Shown: in pieces, positions 1-14,639 of the stretch | Layout of the letters: every line of letters starts with the position of its first letter | Numbering within the stretch: position 1 is the stretch's first letter | Assembly (NCBI RefSeq): GCF_015832195.1 | Contig: NW_024037374.1 | Coordinates: 372,001-436,000, forward strand | Direction: 5' to 3' | DNA: 64,000 nucleotides | Source of the DNA: Motacilla alba alba | Taxonomy: Eukaryota; Chordata; Aves; Passeriformes; Motacillidae | The notes under the pieces: generated by a model | Told to the model about the DNA's origin: nothing | The model's input: the letters and a program-made list of their open reading frames with translations, nothing else | The model's database searches: none | Made by a program: the position numbers and the translations under genes

Positions 1-3000
1 AAACCCACTGACACCTCCCCAACCACCAAACCGACTCACACCTCCCCCACCACCAAACCCACTGACGCCACCACCAAACCCACTGACGCCACCACCAAAC
101 CCACTGACGCCACCACCAAACCCACTGACGCCACCACCAAACCCACTGACGCCACCACCAAACCCACTGACGCCACCACCAAACCCACTGACGCCACCAC
201 CAAACCGACTGACACTTCACCAACCACCAAACCGACTGACGCCACCACCAAACCTACTGATGCCACCACCAAACCCACTGACGCCACCACCAAACACACT
301 GACGCCACCACCAAACCCACTGACGCCACCACCAAACCCACTGACACTTCACCAACCACCAAACCGACTGACGCCACCACCAAACCTACTGATGCCACCA
401 CCAAACCCACTGACGCCACCACCAAACACACTGACGCCACCACCAAACCCACTGACGCCACCACCAAACCCACTGACACTTCACCAACCACCAAACCGAC
501 TGACGCCACCACCAAACCTGACTGATGCCACCACCAAACCCACTGACGCCACCACCAAACACTGACTGACGCCACCACCAAACCCACTGACACTTCACCA
601 ACCACCAAACCGCCGCCACCACCAAACCCACTGACACTTCACCAACCACCAAACCGACTGATGCGCCACCACCAAACCCACTGATGCCACCACCAAACCG
701 ACTGATGCCACCACCAAACCCACTGACGCCACCACCAAACCGACTGACGCCACCACCAAACCCTGACTGACGCCACCACCAAACCGACTGACTGACACTT
801 CACCAACCACCAAACCGACTGACGCCACCACCAAACCCTGACTGACACTTCACCAACCACTGACAACCAAACCCACTGACGCCACCACAAAACCGCCACT
901 GACGCCACCACCAAACCGACTGCACTTCACCACCAAAACCGACTGACTGACGCCACCACCAAACCCACTGACGCCACCACCAAACCCACTGATGACCACC
1001 ACCAAACCGACTGACTGATGCCACCACCAAACCCACTGATGCCACCACCAAACCCACTGACGCCACCACCAAACCGACTGACACTTCACCAACCACCAAA
1101 CCGACTGACGCCACCACCAAACCTACTGATGCCACCACCAAACCCACTGACGCCACCACCAAACCCACTGACGCCACCACCAAACCGACTGACGCCACCA
1201 CCAAACCGACTGACGCCACCACCAAACCGACTGACACCTCCCCCACCACCAAACCCACTGATGCCACCACCAAACCGACTGACGCCACCACCAAACCGAC
1301 TGACACTTCACCAACCACCAAACCCACTGACGCCACCACAAAACCCACTGATGCCACCACCAAACCCACTGACGCCACCACCAAACCCACTGACGCCACC
1401 ACCAAACCGACTGACACCTCCCCCACCACCAAACCCACTGACGCCACCACCAAACCCACTGACGCCACCACCAAACCGACTGACACCTCCCCCACCACCA
1501 AACCCACTGACGCCACCACCAAACCGACTGACGCCACCACCAAACCGACTGACGCCACCACCAAACCGACTGACACCTCCCCCACCACCAAACCCACTGA
1601 TGCCACCACCAAACCGACTGACGCCACCACCAAACCGACTGACACTTCACCAACCACCAAACCGACTGACGCCACCACCAAACCGACTGACGCCACCAAC
1701 AAACCGACTGACGCCACCACCAAACCCACTGACGCCACCACCAAACCGACTGACGCCACCACCAAACCGACTGACGCCACCACCAAACCCACTGACGCCA
1801 CCACCAAATCCACTGACGCCACCACCAAACCCACTGACGCCACCACCAAACCGACTGACACTTCACCAACCACCAAACCGACTGACGCCACCACCAAACC
1901 CACTGACGCCACCACCAAACCCACTGACGCCACCACCAAACCCACTGACGCACCACCAAACCCACTGATGACCACCAACGACCAAACCGACTGACGCCAC
2001 CACCAAACCCACTGACACTTCACCACCAAACCCACTGACGACTGACACCACCAAACCCACTGACGCCACCACCAAACCGAGGCTGACACCTGACGCCCCA
2101 CCAAACCCACTGAACCCAAATCTGACGCCACCACCAAACCGACTGACGCCACCACCAAACCGACTGACACTTCCCCCACCACCAAACCACCGCCACCACC
2201 AAACTGACTGACTGACTGATGCCACCACCAAACCCACTGACGCCACCAACAAACCGACTGACGCCACCACCAAACCCACTGACGCCACCACCAAACCGAC
2301 TTGATGCACTTGACACCAACCAAACCCACTGAACCCACTGATGCCACCACCAAACCGACTGACGCCACCACCAAACCCACTGATGCCACCACCAAAACTG
2401 ACTGACGACCACCACCAAACCGACTGATGCCACCACCAAACCCACTGATGCCACCACCAAACCCACTGCCACCACCAAACCGATGCTGACACTTCACCAA
2501 CCACCAAAAACCCACGCCACCACCAAACCGACTGACGCCACCACCAAACCGACTGACACTTCACCAACCACCAAACCGACTGACGCCACCACCAAACCGA
2601 CTGACACTTCACCCCACCAAACCAAACCCAAACCCACTGAGGCCACCACCAAACCGACTGACGCCACCACCAAACCCACTGACGCCACCACCAAACCGAC
2701 TGACGCCACCACCAAACCCACTGATGCCACCACCAAACCCACTGATGCCACCACCAAACCCACTGACGCCACCACCAAACCGACTGACACTTCACCAACC
2801 ACCAAACCGACTGACGCCACCACCAAACCTACTGATGCCACCACCAAACCCACTGACGCCACCACCAAACCCACTGACGCCACCACCAAACCGACTGACG
2901 CCACCACCAAACCGACTGACGCCACCACCAAACCGACTGACACCTCCCCGACTGACCACCAAACCCACTGATGCCACCACCAAACCGACTGACGCCACCA

Positions 3001-6000
3001 CCAAACCGACTGACACTTCACCAACCACCAAACCCACTGACGCCACCACAAAACCCACTGATGCCACCACCAAACCCACTGACGCCACCACCAAACCCAC
3101 TGACGCCACCACCAAACCGACTGACACCTCCCCCACCACCAAACCCACTGACGCCACCACCAAACCGACTGACGCCACCACCAAACCGACTGACACCACC
3201 ACCAAACCCACTGATGCCACCACCAAACCGACTGACGCCACCACCAAACCGACTGACACTTCACCAACCACCAAACCGACTGACGCCACCACCAAACCGA
3301 CTGACACTTCACCAACCACCAAACCGACTGACGCCACCACCAAACCGACTGACGCCACCACCAAACCCACTGATGCCACCACCAAACCCACTGATGCCAC
3401 CACCAAACCGACTGACGCCACCACCAAACCCACTGATGCCACCACCAAACCCACTGATGCCACCACCAAACCGACTGACGCCACCACCAAACCGACTGAC
3501 GCCACCACCAAACCCACTGATGCCACCACCAAACCCACTGATGCCACCACCAAACCGACTGACGCCACCACCAAACCCACTGACGCCACCACCAAACCCA
3601 CTGACGCCACCACCAAACCCACTGACGCCACCACCAAACCGACTGACACCTCCCCCACCACCAAACCCACTGACGCCACCACCAAACCGACTGACGCCAC
3701 CACCAAACCGACTGACACTTCACCAACCACCAAACCGACTGACGCCACCACCAAACCCACTGACGCCACCAACAAACCGACTGACGCCACCACCAAACCC
3801 ACTGACGCCACCACCAAACCGACTGACACTTCACCAACCACCAAACCCACTGATGCCACCACCAAACCGACTGACGCCACCACCAAACCCACTGATGCCA
3901 CCACCAAAACGACTGACGCCACCACCAAACCGACTGATGCCACCACCAAACCCACTGACGCCACCACCAAACCGACTGACACTTCACCAACCACCAAACC
4001 CACTGACGCCACCACCAAACCGACTGACACTTCACCAACCACCAAACCGACTGACGCCACCACCAAACCGACTGACACCTCCCCCACCACCAAACCCACT
4101 GAGGCCACCACCAAACCGACTGACGCCACCACCAAACCCACTGACACCACCACCAAACCCACTGATGCCACCACCAAACCCACTGACGCCACCACCAAAC
4201 CCACTGACGCCACCACCAAACCCACTGACACTTCACCAACGACCAAACCGACTGACGCCACCACCAAACCCACTGACACTTCACCAACCACCAAACCGAC
4301 TGACGCCACCACCAAAACCACTGATGCCACCACCAAACCGACTGACACTTCACCAACGACCAAACCGACTGACGCCACCACCAAACCCACTGAGGCCACC
4401 ACCAAACCCACTGACGCCACCACCAAACCCACTGACGCCACCACCAAACCCACTGATGCCACCACCAAATCCACTGACGCCACCACCAAACCGACTGACG
4501 CCACCACCAAACCGACTGACACCTCCCCCACCACCAAACCCACTGACGCCACCACCAAACTGACTGACACCTCCCCCACCACCAAACCGACTGATGCCAC
4601 CACCAAACCGACTGACGCCACCACCAAACCGACTGACGCCACCACCAAACCGACTGACGCCACCACCAAACCCACTGATGCCACCACCAAACCCATTGAT
4701 GCCACCACCAAACCCACTGACGCCACCACCAAACCGACTGACACCTCCCCCACCACCAAACCCACTGACGCCACCACCAAACCGACTGACGCCACCACCA
4801 AACCGACTGACGCCACCACCAAACCGACTGACGCCACCACCAAACCCACTGATGCCACCACCAAACCGACTGACACTTCACCAACGACCAAACCGACTGA
4901 CGCCACCACCAAACCGACTGACACTTCACCAACCACCAAACCCACTGATGCCACCACCAAACCCACTGATGCCACCACCAAACCCACTGATGCCACCACC
5001 AAACCCACTGACGCCACCACCAAACCCACTGATGCCACCACCAAACCCACTGATGCCACCACCAAACCGACTGACGCCACCACCAAACCGACTGACGCCA
5101 CCACCAAACCGACTGACGCCACCACCAAACCCACTGACACTTCACCAACCACCAAACCGACTGACGCCACCACCAAACCGACTGACACTTCACCAACCAC
5201 CAAACCGACTGACGCCACCACCAAACCCACTGAGGCCACCACCAAACCCACTGACGCCACCACCAAACCCACTGACGCCACCACCAAACCCACTGACGCC
5301 ACCACCAAACCCACTGATGCCACCACCAAATCCACTGATGCCACCACCAAACCGACTGACGCCACCACCAAACCGACTGACACCTCCCCCACCACCAAAC
5401 CGACTGATGCCACCACCAAACCGACTGACGCCACCACCAAACCGACTGACGCCACCACCAAACCCACTGACGCCACCACCAAACCGACTGACACTTCACC
5501 AACCACCAAACCCACTGACGCCACCACCAAACCGACTGACACCTCCCCCACCACCAAACCCACTGATGCCACCACCAAACCCACTGACGCCACCACCAAA
5601 CCGACTGACGCCACCACCAAACCCATTGATGCCACCACCAAACCCACTGACGCCACCACCAAACCGACTGACGCCACCACCAAACCGACTGACGCCACCA
5701 CCAAACCCACTGATGCCACCACCAAACCGACTGACACTTCACCAACGACCAAACCGACTGACGCCACCACCAAACCGACTGACACTTCACCAACCACCAA
5801 ACCCACCTCCCCCACCACCAAACCCACTGATGCCACCACCAAACCCACTGACGCCACCACCAAACCCACTGATGCCACCACCAAACCCACTGATGCCACC
5901 ACCAAACCCACTCATGCCACCACCAAACCGACTGACGCCACCACCAAACCCACTGATGCCACCACCAAACCCACTGACGCCACCACCAAACCCACTGACG

Positions 6001-9000
6001 CCACCACCAAACCCACTGAAGCCACCACCAAACCGACTGACACCTCCCCCACCACCAAACCGACTGACGCCACCACCAAACCGACTGACGCCACCACCAA
6101 ACCGACTGACGCCACCACCAAACCCACTGATGCCACCACCAAACCGACTGATGCCACCACCAAACCGACTGACGCCACCACCAAACCAACTGACGCCACC
6201 ACCAAACCGACTGACGCCACCACCAAACCCACTGACGCCACCACCAAACCCACTGATGCCACCACCAAACCCACTGACGCCACCACCAAACCCACTGACG
6301 CCACCACCAAACCCACTGATGCCACCACCAAACCCACTGATGCCACCACCAAACCGACTGACACCTCCCCCACCACCAAACCCACTGATGCCACCACCAA
6401 ACCGACTGATGCCACCACCAAACCGACTGACGCCACCACCAAACCCACTGACGCCACCACCAAACCAACTGACGCCACCACCAAACCGACTGACGCCACC
6501 ACCAAACCCACTGACGCCACCACCAAACCGACTGACGCCACCACCAAACCGACTGACTCCTCCCCAACCACCAAACCGACTGACGCCACCACCAAACCCA
6601 CTGACACTTCACCAACCACCAAACCCACTGACGCCACCACCAAACCGACTGACGCCACCACCAAACCCACTGACGCCACCACCAAACCCACTGAAGCCAC
6701 CACCAAACCCACTGACGCCACCACCAAACCGACTGATGCCACCACCAAACCGACTGACGCCACCACCAAACCGACTGACGCCACCACCAAACCCACTGAT
6801 GCCACCACCAAACCGACTGATGCCACCACCAAACCCACTGATGCCACCACCAAACCGACTGACACCTCCCCCACCACCAAACCCACTGACGCCACCACCA
6901 AACCGACTGATGCCACCACCAAACCCACTGACGCCACCACCAAACCGACTGACACTTCACCAACCACCAAACCGACTGACGCCACCACCAAACCGACTGA
7001 CACCTCCCCCACCACCAAACCCACTGACGCCACCACCAAACCTACTGATGCCACCACCAAACCGACTGATGCCACCACCAAACCGACTGACGCCACCACC
7101 AAACCGACTGACACCACCACCAAACCCACTGACGCCACCACCAAACCGACTGACGCCACCACCAAACCGACTGACGCCACCACCAAACCCACTGATGCCA
7201 CCACCAAACCGACTGACGCCACCACCAAACCCACTGATGCCACCACCAAACCGACTGATGCCACCACCAAACCCACTGACGCCACCACCAAACCGACTGA
7301 CACTTCACCAACCACCAAACCGACTGACGCCACCACCAAACCCACTGATGCCACCACCAAACCGACTGACGCCACCACCAAACCCACTGATGCCACCACC
7401 AAACCGACTGATGCCACCACCAAACCCACTGACGCCACCACCAAACCGACTGACACTTCACCAACCACCAAACCGACTGACGCCACCACCAAACCGACTG
7501 ACGCCACCACCAAACCCACTGACGCCACCACCAAACCGACTGACGCCACCACCAAACCCACTGATGCCACCACCAAACCGACTGACGCCACCACCAAACC
7601 CACTGACACCACCACCAAACCCACTGATGCCACCACCAAACCCACTGACGCCACCACCAAACCCACTGACGCCACCACCAAACCCACTGATGCCACCACC
7701 AAACCGACTGACACTTCACCAACCACCAAACCCACAGACGCCACCACCAAACCCACTGACGCCACCACCAAACCGACTGACACTTCACCAACCACCAAAC
7801 CGACTGACGCCACCACCAAACCGACTGATGCCACCACCAAACCGACTGACACTTCACCAACCACCAAACCCACTGACGCCACCACCAAACCGACTGATGC
7901 CACCACCAAACCGACTGACACTTCACCAACCACCAAACCGACTGATGCCACCACCAAACAGACTGACGCCACCACCAAACCGACTGACGCCACCACCAAA
8001 CCCACTGATGCCACCACCAAACCGACTGACACTTCACCAACGACCAAACCGACTGACGCCACCACCAAACCGACTGACACTTCACCAACCACCAAACCCA
8101 CCTCCCCCACCACCAAACCCACTGATGCCACCACCAAACCCACTGATGCCACCACCAAACCCACTGACGCCACCACCAAACCCACTGATGCCACCACCAA
8201 ACCCACTGATGCCACCACCAAACCCACTGACGCCACCACCAAACCGACTGACGCCACCACCAAACCCACTGATGCCACCACCAAACCCACTGACGCCACC
8301 ACCAAACCCACTGACGCCACCACCAAACCCACTGAAGCCACCACCAAACCGACTGACACCTCCCCCACCACCAAACCGACTGACGCCACCACCAAACCAA
8401 CTGACGCCACCACCAAACCGACTGACGCCACCACCAAACCCACTGATGCCACCACCAAACCCACTGATGCCACCACCAAACCCACTGACGCCACCACCAA
8501 ACCCACTGACGCCACCACCAAACCCACTGATGCCACCACCAAACCAACTGATGCCACCACCAAACCGACTGACACCTCCCCCACCACCAAACCCACTGAC
8601 GCCACCACCAAACCCACTGATGCCACCACCAAACCGACTGATGCCACCACCAAACCGACTGACGCCACCACCAAACCAACTGACGCCACCACCAAACCGA
8701 CTGACGCCACCACCAAACCCACTGACGCCACCACCAAACCGACTGACGCCACCACCAAACCGACTGACTCCTCCCCAACCACCAAACCGACTGACGCCAC
8801 CACCAAACCCACTGACACTTCACCAACCACCAAACCCACTGACGCCACCACCAAACCGACTGACGCCACCACCAAACCCACTGACGCCACCACCAAACCC
8901 ACTGAAGCCACCACCAAACCGACTGACGCCACCACCAAACCGACTGACGCCACCACCAAACCCACTGACGCCACCACCAAACCGACTGATGCCACCACCA

Positions 9001-10662
9001 AACCCACTGACGCCACCACCAAACCCACTGATGCCACCACCAAACCGACTGACACCTCCCCCACCACCAAACCCACTGACGCCACCACCAAACCGACTGA
9101 TGCCACCACCAAACCGACTGATGCCACCACCAAACCCACTGACGCCACCACCAAACCCACTGACGCCACCACCAAACCGACTGACACTTCACCAACCACC
9201 AAACCGACTGACGCCACCACCAAACCGACTGACACCTCCCCCACCACCAAACCGACTGACGCCACCACCAAACCGACTGACACCTCCCCCACCACCAAAC
9301 CCACTGACGCCACCACCAAACCTACTGATGCCACCACCAAACCGACTGATGCCACCACCAAACCGACTGACGCCACCACCAAACCCACTGACGCCACCAC
9401 CAAACCCATTGATGCCACCACCAAACCCACTGATGCCACCACCAAACCCACTGACACTTCACCAACCACCAAACCGACTGACGCCACCACCAAACCCACT
9501 GACGCCACCACCAAACCCACTGATGCCACCACCAAACCGACTGACACCACCACCAAACCAACTGATGCCACCACCACCAAACCCACTGATGCCACCACCA
9601 AACCAACTGATGCCACCACCAAACCCACTGACGCCACCACCAAACCGACTGACACTTCACCAACCACCAAACCGACTGACGCCACCACCAAACCGACTGA
9701 CGCCACCACCAAACCCACTGACGCCACCACCAAACCGACTGACGCCACCACCAAACCCACTGATGCCACCACCAAACCCACTGACGCCACCACCAAACCC
9801 ACTGACACCACCACCAAACCCACTGATGCCACCACCAAACCCACTGACGCCACCACCAAACCCACTGACGCCACCACCAAACCCACTGATGCCACCACCA
9901 AACCGACTGACACTTCACCAACCACCAAACCCACAGACGCCACCACCAAACCCACTGATGCCACCACCAAACCCACTGATGCCACCACCAAACCGACTGA
10001 CGCCACCACCAAACCCACTGATGCCACCACCAAACCCACTGACGCCACCACCAAACCCACTGACGCCACCACCAAACCGACTGACACTTCACCAACCACC
10101 AAACCGACTGACGCCACCACCAAACCGACTGATGCCACCACCAAACCGACTGACACTTCACCAACCACCAAACCCACTGACGCCACCACCAAACCAACTG
10201 ACACTTCACCAACCACCAAACCCACTGACGCCACCACCAAACCCACTGACGCCACCACCAAACCCACTGATGCCACCACCAAACCGACTGACACCTCCCC
10301 CACCACCAAACCGACTGACGCCACCACCAAACCAACTGACGCCACCACCAAACCGACTGACGCCACCACCAAACCCACTGATGCCACCACCAAACCGACT
10401 GATGCCACCACCAAACCGACTGATGCCACCACCAAACCGACTGACGCCACCACCAAACCAACTGACGCCACCACCAAACCGACTGACGCCACCACCAAAC
10501 CGACTGATGCCACCACCAAACCAACTGACGCCACCACCAAACCGACTGATGCCACCACCAAACCCACTGACGCCACCACCAAACCCACTGACGCCACCAC
10601 CAAACCCACTGATGCCACCACCAAACCCACTGATGCCACCACCAAACCCACTGACACCTCCC
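1..10662 (+). repeat. 21-bp minisatellite array
   Basis: Nearly 500 head-to-tail units, mostly 21 bp (consensus aaacccactgacgccaccacc), interspersed with 27-bp units that carry acttcaccaacc or acctcccccacc in place of gccacc. The array enters from the left edge and runs into the N gap, so its true length is unknown. The commonest variants are C/G at unit position 6 and C/T at position 12. From about 515 to 2955 it has many 1-4 bp indels, often extra ctga or actg steps. The flanks of that stretch keep a multiple-of-three register. Higher-order blocks recur: strings near 6540-6960 reappear near 8760-9100. Confidence 0.97.
2955..10662 (+). CDS. Possible mucin-like repeat exon, KPTDATT frame (partial)
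   Basis: The frame reads Lys-Pro-Thr-Asp-Ala-Thr-Thr with interspersed Lys-Pro-Thr-Asp-Thr-Ser-Pro-Thr-Thr and stays open for about 7.7 kb to the gap. The same frame is open from base 1 to about 515. The Thr/Pro/Ser-rich repeat resembles an O-glycosylated mucin domain. The two most variable unit positions are third codon positions (Pro ccc/ccg, Asp gac/gat). Rare replacements are Asp to Glu or His, Pro to Ser, Thr to Ile and Thr to Asn. Two cautions apply. The unit has no stop in two plus frames, so openness alone is weak evidence. The same sites are also silent in the minus frame reading Gly-Leu-Val-Val-Ala-Ser-Val. No start, signal peptide, splice site or unique flanking coding sequence is visible, so this may be non-coding. 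Confidence 0.3.
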
Positions 10663-11662
10663 NNNNNNNNNNNNNNNNNNNNNNNNNNNNNNNNNNNNNN
10701 NNNNNNNNNNNNNNNNNNNNNNNNNNNNNNNNNNNNNNNNNNNNNNNNNNNNNNNNNNNNNNNNNNNNNNNNNNNNNNNNNNNNNNNNNNNNNNNNNNNN
10801 NNNNNNNNNNNNNNNNNNNNNNNNNNNNNNNNNNNNNNNNNNNNNNNNNNNNNNNNNNNNNNNNNNNNNNNNNNNNNNNNNNNNNNNNNNNNNNNNNNNN
10901 NNNNNNNNNNNNNNNNNNNNNNNNNNNNNNNNNNNNNNNNNNNNNNNNNNNNNNNNNNNNNNNNNNNNNNNNNNNNNNNNNNNNNNNNNNNNNNNNNNNN
11001 NNNNNNNNNNNNNNNNNNNNNNNNNNNNNNNNNNNNNNNNNNNNNNNNNNNNNNNNNNNNNNNNNNNNNNNNNNNNNNNNNNNNNNNNNNNNNNNNNNNN
11101 NNNNNNNNNNNNNNNNNNNNNNNNNNNNNNNNNNNNNNNNNNNNNNNNNNNNNNNNNNNNNNNNNNNNNNNNNNNNNNNNNNNNNNNNNNNNNNNNNNNN
11201 NNNNNNNNNNNNNNNNNNNNNNNNNNNNNNNNNNNNNNNNNNNNNNNNNNNNNNNNNNNNNNNNNNNNNNNNNNNNNNNNNNNNNNNNNNNNNNNNNNNN
11301 NNNNNNNNNNNNNNNNNNNNNNNNNNNNNNNNNNNNNNNNNNNNNNNNNNNNNNNNNNNNNNNNNNNNNNNNNNNNNNNNNNNNNNNNNNNNNNNNNNNN
11401 NNNNNNNNNNNNNNNNNNNNNNNNNNNNNNNNNNNNNNNNNNNNNNNNNNNNNNNNNNNNNNNNNNNNNNNNNNNNNNNNNNNNNNNNNNNNNNNNNNNN
11501 NNNNNNNNNNNNNNNNNNNNNNNNNNNNNNNNNNNNNNNNNNNNNNNNNNNNNNNNNNNNNNNNNNNNNNNNNNNNNNNNNNNNNNNNNNNNNNNNNNNN
11601 NNNNNNNNNNNNNNNNNNNNNNNNNNNNNNNNNNNNNNNNNNNNNNNNNNNNNNNNNNNNNN
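10663..11662. other. Assembly gap, exactly 1000 N
   Basis: The run of N is exactly 1000 bases, which suggests a placeholder rather than a measured distance. Sequence on the left is the 21-bp minisatellite and on the right an unrelated ~190-bp tandem repeat. The junction between the two, and any unique sequence there, is therefore missing. Confidence 0.99.
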
Positions 11663-14610
11663 CTCTCAAAGCAGCCCGAGTTGGCAAAGGTGGCAGCTTG
11701 TCCCTGGGAGGCATCTTGATATTCATGGAAATCCAGCAGGCAGCCGGCTTCTCCCAGCCAAAGGCCTACCTGGTGCTGACAAAGGCTTCGGCCTGGGGAA
11801 AAAAAACCCACAACCCCTGATCTCAGTTTGAGGAGCTCCATGGGCACTCTCAAAGCAGCCCGAGTTGGCACAGGTGGCAGCTTGTCCCTGGGCGGCATCT
11901 TGATATTCGCGGAAATCCAGCGGGCAGCTGGCCCAGAAGGGCCAAGGGTCTTCCTGGTTCTGACAAAGACTTCAGCCTAGGGAAACAAAATTCATCAACC
12001 CACGTTCCTTGTCTCAGTTTTCAGAGCTCCATGGGCACTCTCAAAGCAGCCCGAGTTGGCACAGGTGGCAGCTTGTCCCTGGGGGGCATTTTGATATTCA
12101 TGGAAATCCAGCAGGCTGACGGACCCGAAGGGCCGAGGGCCTACCTGGTATTCACAAAGGCTTCTGCCTGGGGAAACAAAACCCACCAGCCCACGTTCCT
12201 GGTCTCAGTTTGCAAAGCTCCGTGGGCACCCTCAAAGCAGCGCGAGTTGGCCCAGGTGGCAGCTTGTTCCTGGGAGGCATCTTGATATTCGTGGAAATGC
12301 ATCGGGCTGCCGGCTCCGAAGGACCGAGGGCCTCAATGCTACTGAGAAATGCTTCTGCTCAGGGAAACAAAACCCACCACCCTACGTTCCTTGTCTCAGT
12401 TTGCAGAGCTCCGTGGGCACTCTCAAAGCAGCGCGACTTGGCACAGGTGGCAGCATGTCCCTGAGTGGCATCTTGATATTTGTGAAAATCCAGCAGCCAG
12501 CCTGCCCCTGACGAAGGAAGCCCTGCCCCATACTGAAAAAGACTTCTGCCCGGGCAAACAAAACCAGCCATCCCACATTCCTGGTCTCAGTTTGCAAAGC
12601 TCCATGGGCACTCTCAAAGCAGCCTGAGATGGCACGGGTGGAAGCTTGTCCCTGGGCGGCCTCTTGATAATCGTGGAAATCCAGCAGGCCGCTGGCCCCT
12701 GCCTGCCGACGGCCTACCTGGTACTGACAAAGGCTTCTACCCGGGGAAACAAAACCCACCACCCCACGTTCCTGGTCTCAGTTTGCAGAGCTTCATGGAC
12801 ACTCTCAAAGCAGCCTGAGTTGGCACAGGTGGCAGCTTGTCCCTGGACAACAGCTTGATATTCGTGGAAATCGAGCGGGCAGCCGGCCCCTTAAGACCGA
12901 GTCCCCACCTAGTATTGACAAAGCCTGCTGACCGGGGGAAAAAACCCCAGCACCCCATGATCCTGGTCGCAGTTTCCAGAGCTCCATGGGCTCTCTCAAA
13001 TCAGCCCGAGTTGGCACAGGTGGCAGCGTGTACCCGGGCAGCATCTTGGTATTCAAGGAAATGAAGTGGGCAGCTGGCCCCTAAGGGCCGAAGGCCTACC
13101 GGGTAATGACAGAGGCTTCTGCCCAGGAAACAAAACCCACCAACGCACGTTGTTGGTCTCAGTTTGCAGAGCTCCATGAGCACTCTCAAAGCAGCACGAG
13201 TTGGCCCAGGTGGCAGCTTGTCCCTGAGTGGCATCTTGATATTCGTTGAATTCCAGCAGGTCGCTGGCCCCTGCCTGCCGACGGCCTACCTGGTACTGAC
13301 AAAGGCTTCTACCCAGGGAAACAAAACCCACCACCCCACGTTCCTGGTCTCAGTTTGCAGAGCTTCATGCGCAGTCTCAAAGTAGCCCGAGTTGGCCCAG
13401 TTGGCAGCTTGTCCCTGAGCGGCATCTTGATATTCGTGGAAATACAGCAGGCTGCCAGCCCCGCAGGTCTGAGGGACTACCTTGTACTGACAAAGGCTTC
13501 TGCCCGGGAAAACAAAACCCATCACCCCACTTTCCAAGTCTCAGTTTGCAGAGCTCCATGGGCACACTCAATGCCGTCCGAGTTGTCAGACGTGGCAGCT
13601 TGTGCCTGGGCGGCATCTTGAAATTCGTGGAAATCCAGGGGTGAGGCAGCCCCGAAGGGCAGTGAGCTTACCTTTTACTGAGAAAGGCTTCTGCATGGGG
13701 AAACAAAACCCACCACCCCACGTTCCTGGTCTCAGTTTGCAGAGCTCCATGGACACTCTGAATGAAGCCCGAGTTGGCACAGGTGGCAGCTTGTCCCTGG
13801 GCGGCATCTTGATATTCGTGGAAATCTACCGGGCAGCCGGCCCCGAAGGACCGAGGGCCTACCTGGTACTGACAAAGGCTACTGCCCAGGAAACAAAACC
13901 CACCACCCCACGTTCCTGGTCTCAGTTTGCAGAGCACTATGGGCACTCTCAAAGCAGCCTGAGTTGGCACAGGTGGCAGTTTGTCCCGGGGCGGCATCTC
14001 GATAATCGTGGAAATCCAGGGGGGAGCCAGCCCGAAACGGCCGAGGGCTTACCTAGTACTGAGAAAGGCTTCTACCCGGGGATACAAAACCCACCCACCC
14101 CACGTTCCTGGTCTCAGTTTGCAGAGCTCCATGGGCACTCTCAAAGCAGCCCGAGTTGGCAGACGTGGCAGCTTGTCCCTGGGCGGCACCTTGATATTCG
14201 TGGAAATCCAGCCGGTAGCCGGCCCCGAAGGGCCGAGGGCCTACCTGGTACTGAGAAATGCTTCTGCTACGGGAAGCAAAACCCACCACCCACGTTCCTG
14301 GTCTCAGTTTGCAGAGTTCCATGGGCACTCACAAAGAAGCCCGAGTTGGCACAGGTGGCAGCTTCTCCCTGTGCGGGAGCTTGATTTTCGTGGAAATCTA
14401 GCGGGCAGCCGGCCCCGAGAGACCAAGGGCCTACCTGGTACTGCAAATCCTTCTGCTTGGGGAAACAAAGCCCACAACCCCACGTTCCTGGTCTCAGTTT
14501 GCAGAGCTCCATGGGCACTCTCAAAGCAGCCCGAGTTGGCACAGGTAACACCTTGTCCCTGGGCGGCAGCTTGATAATTGCTGAAATCCTGAAGGCAGCA
14601 AGCTACTAAG
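11663..14610 (+). repeat. Tandem repeat A, ~190-bp unit, about 16 copies
   Basis: The landmark ctctcaaagcagcccgagtt recurs at about 11663, 11847, 12037, 12228, 12419, 12610, 12799, 12991, 13181, 13371, 13563, 13755, 13946, 14137, 14328 and 14519, a spacing of 184-192 bp. Each unit also has ggcatcttgatattcgtgg and a cctggtctcagtttgcagag segment. Copies are moderately diverged. Short open frames across units are interrupted and differ between copies, so it is not read as coding. The first visible copy begins inside a unit directly after the gap. Confidence 0.95.
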
Positions 14611-14639
14611 GGCCGAGGGCCTTCAAGGTACCTCAAGGT

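Noticed and set aside
2494..10657. Very long minus-strand open frames (Trp-Trp-Arg-Gln-type and Gly-Leu-Val-Val-Ala-Ser-Val-type)
   Set aside because: They exist because the 21-bp unit lacks stops in those frames. The Trp-rich frame changes residue at every common variant site, and the hydrophobic one has no plausible fold or start.
4594..11831. Plus-strand open frames that run through the N gap
   Set aside because: Translation through 1000 N is meaningless, and the short tail after the gap is repeat A sequence.
11663..14610. Open frames of 60-260 codons in repeat A
   Set aside because: They occur on both strands, shift between copies and are broken by indels in adjacent units.
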